From NCBI GenBank assembly GCA_033398695.1, contig CM065818.1, positions 34,930,001-34,994,000 of the forward strand: a DNA stretch of 64,000 nucleotides. The letters are read 5' to 3'. The position numbers were made by a program, and so were the translations under genes. The stretch comes from Orobanche coerulescens. Taxonomy: Eukaryota; Streptophyta; Magnoliopsida; Lamiales; Orobanchaceae. Positions within the stretch are counted from its first letter, which is position 1. The number at the start of each line of letters is the position of its first letter. Shown in pieces: positions 46,881 to 56,983 of this stretch. The notes beneath the pieces were generated by a model that did no database searches, was not told where the DNA came from, and was given only the letters and a program-made list of their open reading frames with translations.

Positions 46881-48580
46881 ACTAAACTGAACAACCATTC
46901 GTTAAAAACAAGACATCACAACACATAACATCAATCACAAAAGAGGGTCCATACAAGACACACTGCGAAGCACAGAAATATCCTTGCTAGTAAGAGTTAC
47001 CATAGAGTATTCACACAATAAACTCATATCTGATAATTCTCATATATTCGGAAAAGAATATTTCCGACAACAACATTTATCAAGTCATCACACACTAGAA
47101 TCAAGCACATGAGTAAACCACTCAAAACATTCAACACATGCCCGAGGTATCAAGCACAGCTATCACCGCATACACGACAATATCATCAAATTTCGAACCA
47201 TTCTCAGCTGTTATCACTATTTTTGAAACAAAACCAAACTCTCATAAAATAGTCATAAAACTTCACACTAAAGTTGACCAAGCTCATCGATTTACCAATA
47301 ACCAAGAACATCCCAATTCAGTTGAACTTTTGAAATTCTCAAGTCAAAATTTTTGAGTTAAAGCACTGAATTTCCCGAAGTTTATCAAAGTTCAAACCTT
47401 TTAACAAGAGTCACGAGAAATGGTTTAATGACCACAAATTCGAATACCATCAACATGAGAAATGATATTAGTCAATGCATGTATCTCTCAAACATAAGTG
47501 CCGAACGTACATAAAAAAAATGAAATTTCCTTCTCAAACAACAAAATGTTTGTAATTGTCGCTTCTTCGTGAAACGGATCAAGGATTTCTTATTTTGAAA
47601 TTTTTGAAAATGTGTGAAAAATATTTTAGAAGACTTGCCATTCCTCATAGAGTGGAAAGGACTCAGTCTGAATTTTTTTTTTTTTTTTGAAATCATCATC
47701 ATCCCATTCCGTTTCGAAGCGAAACTTTCGAATCTTAGCAAAAAATTTCCAAAATTCTTTCAATCATAAACAAAATGACGGTAATAATTTACAATGTCCA
47801 AATCACTTTAAAACGCTTACTTCAGATACCGTCTGAAGGTGTCAATTGAAAATACAAGACTAACTTGTCAAAGTTTAATTGTTTTCAAAATCCATGCAAA
47901 ACTATTGATTGACCGCACCATCGAAATATTTTCAAAAATCGGTTCTTTACAAACATACTCAGGCTCATAAATACAATCAAGAAAATCGTTTTCAAACCTA
48001 CACGCAGTGGATATAATTATAACTATTTAAAAGCAATCGAACCTAAAACTACCTGCCCAATCGGCAAACGAGATTATAAATCTAACCAAATATAATTCGC
48101 GAACACCAAGTTCAAACATACGTCAAAACTCCCCATCTGAATTCCTCATGAACTCTACCGACAATACATTCTCTGGAACACGTCAAAATTCACAGTTTTC
48201 ATATTTTATTGCACCAACCGATATCCAACCATCAATACATTCAGTTCAATATACATACGATATAACACAAGTATCAAACAAATATTTCACCTTACAGCAT
48301 TATACAAACCAAAATTACGAACCACAATCACCGCACATACAGGAAATCATGAAATACCAATACCTCACATAAAGGAGTAGACTTACGTCCACAGGCCGCA
48401 CGGAGATGATGGCTGCACTAAGATACTAATCACAGCGAATCACAATTGATCACAACGGATCACAATGATCACGCTTGTTCACAATTGCTCACCTGGGTGA
48501 CACGACAAGACACGACTCTGACAAGACACGACTCGACAAGACCCAACTAGACCCAACTGCCTAGGTTTTCGCAAACCTAA
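46881..48580 (-). other. Element C 5' leader, noncoding
   Basis: About 1.7 kb between primer site and gag with no supported ORF. AT-rich and unusually long for a leader of this type. A poly-A-like run on the minus strand lies near 47672-47690. Confidence 0.7.
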
Positions 48581-48592
48581 GCTCTGATACCA
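48581..48592 (-). other. Primer-binding site of element C
   Basis: The minus strand reads TGGTATCAGAGC, five bases from the LTR edge at 48597. Confidence 0.9.
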
Positions 48593-48596
48593 TTTA

Positions 48597-51431
48597 TGTA
48601 ACACCCCCAATCCACTTAGGGATATTACACACCGTAGACCCATTTCCACAAGGAGCTACCAGGCGGGAGACTACAAATCAAAACCCACATGCGGTCAACT
48701 TGACCAAAACATAATACCGTAGACCGATTAGGTCTCTCAAAACACAGCATAACCGTACATCTGATGAAACTAAAATACAACTCGATCACATAGTACATAA
48801 AATGTCCATCCCCTCAAGGATGACAAGAACTCCAACCGACATATCACTGACAGACGACAAACTACAATTGTGACTAGTATCGCTGCATTGCATCATCCTC
48901 CGAGCCAATCCTGTGGTTGCTCGCTCTCCACTCAGAACACCTGGAATAAATAACAAAATCCCCAATGAGGGGTTAGCGATGGAATCGCTAGCAAGTAACC
49001 AAGCTACACAATTATACATCAAGAATACAACTGTTATGAAAATAACATTTCGACAAGGTAGTAACACGATCCCCGAATATAAAGTCTTTTGAAAATTTAT
49101 TCCTTTAAAACAAACCATGGGGATTACTCCAGAAATCACTGTAAGAGATTATTTAGAGACTTCGGGGGTCTCAGTGTAAAATCCTCAAATATGAATGTTT
49201 TTCCTTTTCAAAAGGTTTTCTTTCAAAATCATACAAATGATTTTATTCTCAACTCAAACCTCAAGACCAAAACCATATTCACCAATATAATCGGGATTCA
49301 AGATTCAAACATAAACAATTCAGAGATATCAAATCAACAGTAAAAATGTCTCCGTGGCCCCGAAGGGTCCCACCCGGATTAGCTCATCAAGAATAAACTC
49401 AAACACACCCATAAGTTATCTTGACATCGCACTCGCAAGTGACGATTCTCGGAGCCCTCTCCATACCTACCCGATTAGATAACCTTATGGTCAAATCATA
49501 ACATCTGGCCGTACTCACAAGCACGCGCCTCCGGAGGCCTCGACGGACCCTACCCGGATAACATCATTCAAGTACGCCCATAAGTTATCATGACATCGCA
49601 CTCGCAAGTTCCGATTCTCGGAGCCCTCCCCATACCTACCCGAATTGATAACCTTATGGTCACAACGTACGTCTGGCCGTACTCGCAAGTACGCGCCTCC
49701 GGAGGCCTCGACGGGACCCCTACCCAGATAACATCTCAACTCTCTACTATACACAATAACAAAGGTATAATATTCACCACAACCGCAACCACGTAACACA
49801 TAGGTTAACACATCATAACTTCAACAAGGGCAAAACATTCACAACACACCATCATTCAGGAAAAAGGCCAACGAGCAAATAATACAAGTATTACGCGATT
49901 CCACAATTCTTCAGTTAACTACTCATTTCCAGTATTTATTTTAAGCACAAAATAACATGAAGAGGTAGTTATCATTCTTCTTGAAACTAAAGTTTACGTT
50001 CGTAATTACCTTCATAAAATCACATCTTCATTTAAAGTAAGTTACGGTTAAATATACCGTCACTAACGAGTCCACGTTAAATTCACGACACATCACATTC
50101 TCAAAGTATAAAGAATATAGACGAGATACTCGCCTCAAGTCCAACGCACGCGGAGCAATGGAAAAGCTCGACTTAATGACCGCTACCGAACACTCCGAGG
50201 AACACGATTCAACTGGGAAGCTCGGACCCCGAAGAAGATAATGAACGGGAGGGTTCCGACTCGAGTTATTCACAAGGATTTCATCCCTAAGTCATACCAA
50301 TGATAAATCAACAATCGTACGATGGATAATAATCATTCAACGCCCAATTCCCCCTCTAAGACCTTTTGTCGGACACCTCAAGGCGTCGACTAAGAACTCG
50401 ATCAAAACAACGAATCGATGATCCAACCATGGAATAACAAGAGAAATGATATAATACATCTAAATAATCATCAATCCATCACAATCCTAAGTTAAATCGG
50501 ATTAAACGGATGAAAACCACCAAAACACCCAAATTCCACAAAACTAGATTTCTAGGAAATCTGACCTGATTCGCTCGATCAAAGGATGTTATAGGATGGA
50601 TGATTGATGATATGAACTCCAAGACTTCATGGATTTAACACCTGACAACATCCCTCCATGATTACCAAAGATCCAGCTGCGTAAGAGGGTGAAACGAGTG
50701 AGAAAAATGATGAAAAACCCGTCTGCAGGGCCTTAAATAGGCTGCCTGCCGGCCGCCTTACGTACGTAACCGGCCATGGCTCGCGACGAATCGCCATGGC
50801 CGACTCATCGCTTAGAAATGCCGCGGCGTTACGTAATCGCCAAGACTTACGACGAACCGCCTTCCGTACGTAATCGCCGAGCACTACTGGCCGTAACTCG
50901 GCACAGGCCTGATCGCCGGCCATGATTCGGCCAGGGCCCACTCCGACGGCCCGAACGACCCTGAAACCCGAACTTGAATACGAATCGAAGATACGGTTAC
51001 GAAGTACTCGCAAAGACGAATTCGAGCACTAAGAGAACACATAATTCCGACCACCCGAAGGCTCGAAATTCGACAACGGAAAGTAATTACCCCAAACTTT
51101 GGGAAATTACGAAAATGGCCCAAAACGTCCGAAATACACGATACACGATCGAAACACTAAGCTGAAGATCGCAACATGAATAATAACATCAAATGAACTT
51201 ACAATAAACTCGAAACAACAGTTTCGGATGAGATTCGCAAGAATCGAACTCAAGTGCGGAAAAGTCGCCAAAAAGCACGGAACTCGACAAAACGATACCG
51301 AAACGAACTCGGATGACCAAACACGAAGAACAAAACATTGCCAAAATGTCAAAATGGTCGCAAGTGACTTCTGGAAACTAGAAAAATGCCAAAAACGAAA
51401 AATTACCGAAAAAAAAATCACGGGTATTACA
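48597..51431 (-). repeat. 5' LTR of element C
   Basis: 2835 bp, matching 23226-26069. The palindrome block (50750-50890) differs from its partner by several small indels. Ends on the right at GGTATTACA, next to target duplication CTGGA (51432-51436). Confidence 0.94.
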
Positions 51432-52013
51432 CTGGATCTGGTTGAGGAACAAATTCATTGAGTTTTTTGATTAGTTCTTCTGGTGTTGTTGCAACGACTA
51501 TGATTCGTTTAGCACGCTCTGAAATAAACCCTTTTCAGTAGAGTAGTCGATGAAAGACAGTAAACCATCAAAGAAACCATTGACATTAAGCAGACCTATT
51601 GGTTTTTGATGAACATTTAGCTGGGCTCTGGTAACCACATGAAAAAGTCCCTCAAGGGTGCCAAAACCACCGGGAAGGGTGATAAATGCGCCAGAGTTAT
51701 TTATCATGTGAGTTATGCAATCTTGCATATTTACAGATCTAAACTCATTTCCAATAGTTGACCCGATGATTTTACTTTCAGCCAGAGGTTTTGGGATTAT
51801 TCCCAACACTCTTACTCCTTCCATATAGGCAGAAGCAGCAGCTCGTCCCATTAATCCTAGACTTCCTCCTCCGTAAACTACATGAATGCATTTTTCTCCT
51901 AAGGTACGACCCAAGTTGTGGGCTGCTTCAGTAAAGCATGCCTCTTTTCCATAACTAGCTCCACCAAAAATGCAGACTGTGCTAAATTTTTTTGTTGAAG
52001 ATGATGACTCCAT
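51432..52013 (-). pseudogene. LOG copy 1, main part: cytokinin riboside 5'-monophosphate phosphoribohydrolase-like
   Basis: Starts at ATG 52013 (MESSSSTKKFSTVCIFGGAS). Family landmarks are VYGGGSLGLMG (nucleotide-binding loop) and LPGGFGTLEGLFHVVTRAQL. LOG enzymes release active cytokinin base from its nucleotide in the cytosol and use the signature PGGxGTxxE; here the last Glu is Gly. A 1-nt deletion near 51526 shifts the frame after SFIDYSTEKG, and element C then cuts the gene. The remaining 3' piece is at 23147-23225. No intron is visible. A pseudogene on both counts. Confidence 0.92.
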
Positions 52014-52095
52014 TTTTGAAAAGAAATTTTTTTTTTGAGAGAAACGGAGAAAAGTGCAAGTTTGAGGGATGAATGAAAGAAACAAGCACAATGTT

Positions 52096-52103
52096 TATTT
52101 ATA
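52096..52103 (-). promoter_or_regulatory. TATA box of LOG copy 1
   Basis: The minus strand reads TATAAATA about 85 bp before the LOG ATG, followed by a pyrimidine-rich leader. LOG copy 2 lacks the corresponding sequence because element E is inserted downstream of it. Confidence 0.65.
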
Positions 52104-52326
52104 GAAGAAAAAAAAGGTAAAAATTGTTTGACAAGTATGTGATTGCGTTGATTGCGCTTCAACTACTCAATTAGAATAATGAATGCATTTATCGCGTATC
52201 ATTCTTTTATTCAGAAAATCTCACCACACGTCAAAAAATAAAAGATACTTACGCGTAAGTACAGTAGTTGTGATTGTGGCTCACATCTTCCTCTGATTTT
52301 ACGTTCAGAAACGGCCTAAACGCCTT

Positions 52327-52872
52327 CTATGAGTCGGGGAGAAGCTTCCCATCTAATTTTCTTACAAATTGGCAAACAGGGTCTTTTAACGTCAGATTCC
52401 CAAGACGTTGTTCATATTCTGGTTTGAATTTATTCCACAAACATCGAATTCCGTAATGTACGAGTCCACTAGGATGCGTGTCAAGAGAAATTTCGATATT
52501 ATCTAAATTCTCTTTATTCAGACCATCCTTAATGAACTGAATTTTATCTTCTCTGTTTGTAGATGGAATTCCTAAAGATCGACATTTTAAATTACAGTTC
52601 CATCTAGCACATTTATAACAAACGGCTATCATCTTTGCTCGTCGTTTCTTCGCATATGAACTTTTTCCAAGCCCTGGTAAAAATCTAGTCGGTGTTTCTG
52701 TGAATTCACCCTCTATTCTTACTTTGGCTTCAATTATGAATCTTATGTCAAAAGGTATGCTTTTATTCATAAGCAACCTCATCCTTTCAAGTCTCGTCTT
52801 ATAAATCTTTAAAATGATATTTTTGCTCAGAAAAGGAAATCTTTTTTCGATTTTATTCAAAGTTTCATCCAT
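52327..52872 (-). CDS. 181-aa basic cysteine-rich ORF, viral nucleic-acid-binding-protein-like motif
   Basis: Uninterrupted ORF from ATG 52872 (MDETLNKIEKRF) to the stop at 52327. Residues about 70-90 hold LGKSSYAKKRRAKM, followed at once by a cysteine group CYKCARWNCNLKC (C-x2-C-x4-C-x3-C). A GxSxYAxxRRA stretch followed by clustered Cys recalls the small nucleic-acid-binding protein of carlavirus-type plant RNA viruses (Carla_C4). That comparison is from memory and limited to this segment; the rest matches nothing I recognise. It lies between an Athila-type primer site (53077-53094) and LOG copy 1, in the same orientation as both. Codons look intact, unlike its neighbours. Confidence 0.55.
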   Translation of the reverse strand: MDETLNKIEKRFPFLSKNIILKIYKTRLERMRLLMNKSIPFDIRFIIEAKVRIEGEFTETPTRFLPGLGKSSYAKKRRAKMIAVCYKCARWNCNLKCRSLGIPSTNREDKIQFIKDGLNKENLDNIEISLDTHPSGLVHYGIRCLWNKFKPEYEQRLGNLTLKDPVCQFVRKLDGKLLPDS

Positions 52873-53076
52873 TATAAAAAAAATGAAAATAAATGAAGAA
52901 AATATCTACAAATATCAGTTGTTGTGGGAAACTGAAAAATCCGACTTTAATAGTCACGGAGTACCGTTATCCGCCACTTGACCGGACAAACACAATTTAG
53001 TACTAAGTTACAATGTCGAGAAACTTATACCTATAAAAATAGTTTACAATGTAAGATTTCAAATATAACTTATACT

Positions 53077-53094
53077 TCCCCGGCAACGGCGCCA
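53077..53094 (-). other. Athila-type primer-binding site of element L
   Basis: The minus strand reads TGGCGCCGTTGCCGGGGA after a 6-bp AGTTTT spacer from the LTR edge at 53101. Site and spacer are identical to those of element N. Confidence 0.88.
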
Positions 53095-53100
53095 AAAACT

Positions 53101-54678
53101 TGACACGTTTTTAGTGTAACTATCGCAAGTGCACGATATCGTATCAAGTAGTAAAGTGGACTTTTTGAGTCCGGTTTATCGATCCCACAAGGAAGTTTGG
53201 TTATAATTTGAATTATACACTATTAGTCTATTTTTATAGATACTAATATGAGTGAAACACACAATTAAAAAGTTTGGTTTAATAATTGCAAAGATAATGC
53301 AATAATAGTTCTAAACTTATAAGGAAATAAAAAGATAGTAATAATAATAGATTGATTAACGATAAAATGAAATAGTTGGGTTTACAAACTTAGTTCGTCA
53401 TTAGTTATAAAAGATGTATAGGAGATCATAAGATGAATTTACTTATTATGTTGTGTAGATTCGATTTTCCTTAAAAAGACGGTTTCTCTTTCGAACTATA
53501 AAACGCCCCTTACATATTGAATCAATCCACTATATTTCTATGTTGATTGGCTTCAATACATAGCATTAGGATTTATGAAAATAACTGAAAGAATCATCTA
53601 AGGACTAGAGGTATATTTCTATCCCCTAGAACAACTTAGAGTGAAGATCATTTGATCTAATCAAACATATTTTCTTTCGAAACATATGAAGCCCATAAAT
53701 ATCGTCATTTATTAGCCAAATAAATAAAGATTGTTAAAACAATGAAAATCACACACAATAATAAGTAATTCACAATAGATCTTTTATACAAACATAAATA
53801 ACATGACTAACCTTGTTTATAATCCCTATTAAAGGTTACTTAGCCCATGAAGGGTTTATTATACATATTACAAGCTTTTGTGGTCATTATTAGTTGAATC
53901 AAGAGAAAGAATTGATCCTAACTCCCTTAGTAGATAAAGGAGATAGAAGCAATAAACTCTCTGAACAACATATGTTATACCACACTTACAAAGATCACTC
54001 AAGAACACAAGTGTGTTCTTCACACAAAAAGAAAAATTTACAAAAAATGGAAAATTATAAGATGAATGATCAATGATGAAGGATCTAAGGGGTCTATTTA
54101 TACACCTAAAGTCATCTAATAGCTCCAAAACTCCAGCATTATTACAATAGATCGGATCAATGCCAGCCATCCCCTCAATAATACACAAAAAGTATAAAAA
54201 ATTAGACAAATCATAACAATCTGTCAAGAGTTACGGCCGTAACATTCAGGAGTTACGGCCGTAACTAGGGTGACTTATGGCCGTAACATTCTGTAGTTAC
54301 GGCCGTAACTTGGCTTCGTAAAATTGCTCACTGGATGCTTTGATAGTTACGTTTTCAGCCCAGAATTTCTCAGACTTTGCGTTTTTGCCCCCAAATCTTC
54401 TTCGGATGATAACTTTTATATATAACTCTGATTTTGAATCCGGAAAGACTGCTGAATTCGTCTTGGAAAGCCCTACAACATGAATATATCAAAATTCAAT
54501 AAAGAGAATATTTAATAAACATGTTATTTCTTGAGTAAATCAGTTATTTAATCCGATCATCATCCGATAAAATATTAAAACTAATTAATTAAAAGCAAAA
54601 AACGAGTAGACTAGCTCAATTATGGGTGAATTTGATCGATACAAATCATGGATAAGTGTACAAAACTGACACTTATCA
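53101..54678 (-). repeat. LTR of element L, with polypurine tract upstream and primer site downstream
   Basis: The minus strand runs from TGATAAGTGTCAG (54678) to AAAACGTGTCA (53101), 1578 bp. Near its 3' end the GTGCACTTGCG sequence resembles element N U5. Three TTACGGCCGTAA palindromes plus a one-base variant lie at 54227-54310, upstream of a TATAAATAG box (about 54092-54104). A primer site follows at 53077-53094 and a polypurine tract precedes at 54679-54692, so this single LTR looks shared by two units in tandem. Confidence 0.85.
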
Positions 54679-54692
54679 CACCCCCAAAATTG
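54679..54692 (-). other. Polypurine tract of element L
   Basis: The minus strand reads CAATTTTGGGGGTG directly before the LTR, preceded by CTTGCTCGGGACTAGCAAG, the same layout as the end of element N (CTTGAGGACAAGC..AGTTTGGGGGT). Confidence 0.8.
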
Positions 54693-55759
54693 AATTCTTG
54701 CTAGTCCCGAGCAAGACTCTTTATTATTCATGCTCCAAAAATAAAAATAAAAATAAAACAAAAATAATAAAATTAACACACACATAAATTAAAATATAAA
54801 AAGAGAAAAGGAGATCAAAATGCCATTAATACACAACAACCAGCTTATACAGTAGATATAAATGAATCAAGATTCAAAATAAATCTACAAATGATTTTGA
54901 AGTTAAAACACGGTTTTAGTATTGTAATTCCAAAATGTAAGGTTTCCCCCCAAAAGGTTGATTATTTCTTTCCCACTCGTGATACACACGACTCCCTTTA
55001 ATGATTGCTCTCGATCACTCGTTTATTTTTCGACTCAATATGAAGAAGAATTTCATTGGTGTCATCAAATATTGTGATTATTCACGAGTTTGAGTGTATT
55101 GAAATTCAGCCGCTAATTAATTCAAATCTGCTCATAAACTACATCCCTTTTAGTGATAGCTTTCATACCGTTATTTGCTAACGTGTAGCTCTTTTCACTA
55201 ACGTAATTTCTATCTCATTTTTTTTTAAAAAGGTGATAGCTTTCACACCGTTATTTGCTAATGTGCAGCTCTTTTCACCAATTTTTCTGAGACGGCAGCT
55301 ACGCACCAACAATGGTTAGTCCTTTATTTTTCGCAAAACTTAAGACCTCCAAAATTAGGCAGCTGTTGCTGCTCAACACTTCTCCTTTTCGTTATTTTTT
55401 TTAAGGTGATAGCTTTCACACCGTTATTTGCTAACGTGTAGCTCTTTTCACCAATGACTTCTTTTTTTTTAGGGAATAGAATTTTTGCAGAAAATCATTT
55501 CTTAGTTTAAGCATGAAAAATCAAAAACTCCACAAATTAAGTAAATTTCATTTCTATTTTTCATCAACCGATTGATTCTTCTTTTCTCAAGGTAACGAAT
55601 GACTTGATTTTATATGATAATTACAAGGCTTGGAAAGAGATTAAGGCTCAAAAAATTTTGGAATATACAATTTTTTTACCGGTTAAAATGATTTTAGAAG
55701 CTTGTATATAGCTAATTTATTGGTGTTATGGCCAGATCTAGAAATCTCATAAATCAAAA

Positions 55760-55803
<44 letters not shown>

Positions 55804-56267
55804 AAAAAATAAGGCAAATAACCAAATCAATCAAAACACACCAAAATTACAACACACCAAAATAATAAAACAAACCACCCCCAAACTTGAAAATAAAACT
55901 GTCCTCAGTTTTTAAAAATAAAATAAAATAAAAAGCAATGCAGAAAAAGCAGAATACTCCCTGTTAAGAAAGTTGATGTTTTGAGCTAACGCCTTTTAGA
56001 ATCTGCAAGAGAATAAATATACGAGCTCAGAAGTATAACACAATTTTTAAGATGCTCATCAAGAAAGTCCGAAGAGTCGCCTTACGCTGCCATCAAAGCT
56101 TTTATAAGAAAAACTCACAATAAAAATTACAGCAATAAAATAACAATACATAAATCGCGAATAGATGCGCGTCAAGAGATCAAGAAGAAACTCCTTAAGC
56201 TGCCACCATTTAGCACGATTATTACACACGACAGAAAGTAAAAATACAAGAGGTCCGATATGGGTTA
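54693..56267 (-). other. L internal 3' noncoding region, copy 2
   Basis: Direct repeat of 21690-23146 from 54818 onward. Holds the same three ~50-bp GGTGATAGCTTTCAC modules (near 55152, 55233, 55406), an (AT)n microsatellite (55764-55801, longer than in copy 1) and a CAAGTTTGGGGGTG block (minus strand, near 55880). A 70-codon open stretch after the LOG stop is conserved in both copies but starts with TTG, so it is not called. Confidence 0.75.
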
Positions 56268-56924
56268 TCAAAGGGAGAGGAATGAATCCACTTTTCGTTT
56301 TCTCATAGTAAAATCTTCCATCCAGACAATTTTAGCTAGAGCTGGATCTGGTTGAGGAACAAATTCATTGAGTTTTTTGATTAGTTCTTCTGGTGTTGTT
56401 GCAATGACTATGATTTGTTTAGCATGCTCTGAAATAAAACCCTTTTCAGCAGAGTAGTCGATGAAAGACAGTAAACCATCAAAGAAACCATTGACATTAA
56501 GCAGACCTATTGGTTTTTGATGAACATTTAGCTGGGCTCTAGTAACCACATGAAAAAGTTTCTCAAGGGTGCCAAAACCACCGGGAAGGGTGATAAAGGC
56601 GCCAGAGTTATTTATCATGTGAGTTATGCGATCTTGCATATTTACAGATCTAAACTCATCTCCAATAGTTGACCCGGTGATTTTACTTTCAGCCAGAGGT
56701 TTTGGGATTATTCCCAACACTCTTACTCCTTCCATATAGGCAGAAGCAGCAGCTCGTCCCATTAATCCTAGACTTCCTACTCCGTAAACTACATGAATGC
56801 ATTTTTCTCCTAAAGTACTACCCAAGTTGTGGGCTGCTTCAGTAAAGCATGCCTCTTTTCCATAACTAGCTCCACCAAAAATTGAGACTGTGCTAAATTT
56901 TTTTGTTGAAGATGATGACTCCAT
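56268..56924 (-). CDS. LOG copy 2: LOG-like protein with altered active-site motif
   Basis: Open single-exon frame of 218 codons from ATG 56924 (MESSSSTKKFSTVSIFGGAS) to TGA 56268. Aligned with known plant LOG sequences it is full length, ending KIVWMEDFTMRKRKVDSFLS. Two otherwise invariant positions are changed: the nucleotide loop reads VYGVGSLGLMG (GGG expected) and the signature reads PGGFGTLEK where PGGxGTxxE is expected. An enzyme lacking this Glu is unlikely to have normal activity (inference). Element E is inserted 59 bp upstream of the ATG, removing the TATA box seen in copy 1. An ATG further upstream would start inside element E and is not the natural start. Confidence 0.85.
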   Translation of the reverse strand: MESSSSTKKFSTVSIFGGASYGKEACFTEAAHNLGSTLGEKCIHVVYGVGSLGLMGRAAASAYMEGVRVLGIIPKPLAESKITGSTIGDEFRSVNMQDRITHMINNSGAFITLPGGFGTLEKLFHVVTRAQLNVHQKPIGLLNVNGFFDGLLSFIDYSAEKGFISEHAKQIIVIATTPEELIKKLNEFVPQPDPALAKIVWMEDFTMRKRKVDSFLSL

Positions 56925-56983
56925 TTTAGAAAAGAAATTTTTTTTTGAGAGAAACAAGAAAAGTGCAAGTTTGAGGGATGAAT

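Larger units (their letters stand above)
23226..51431 (-). mobile_element. Element C: gag-only chromovirus-type LTR retrotransposon inside LOG copy 1
   Basis: Two LTRs of 2844 and 2835 bp, initiator-Met primer site at 48581-48592, polypurine tract at 26070-26083 and 5-bp target duplication CTGGA. Its own internal region (46583-48596 plus 26070-26892) holds only gag: the gag stop at 26158 lies under 100 bp from the 3' LTR, so no protease, RT or integrase was ever between them in this copy. It would depend on another element for mobility. Element D is inserted in its gag. Confidence 0.92.
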
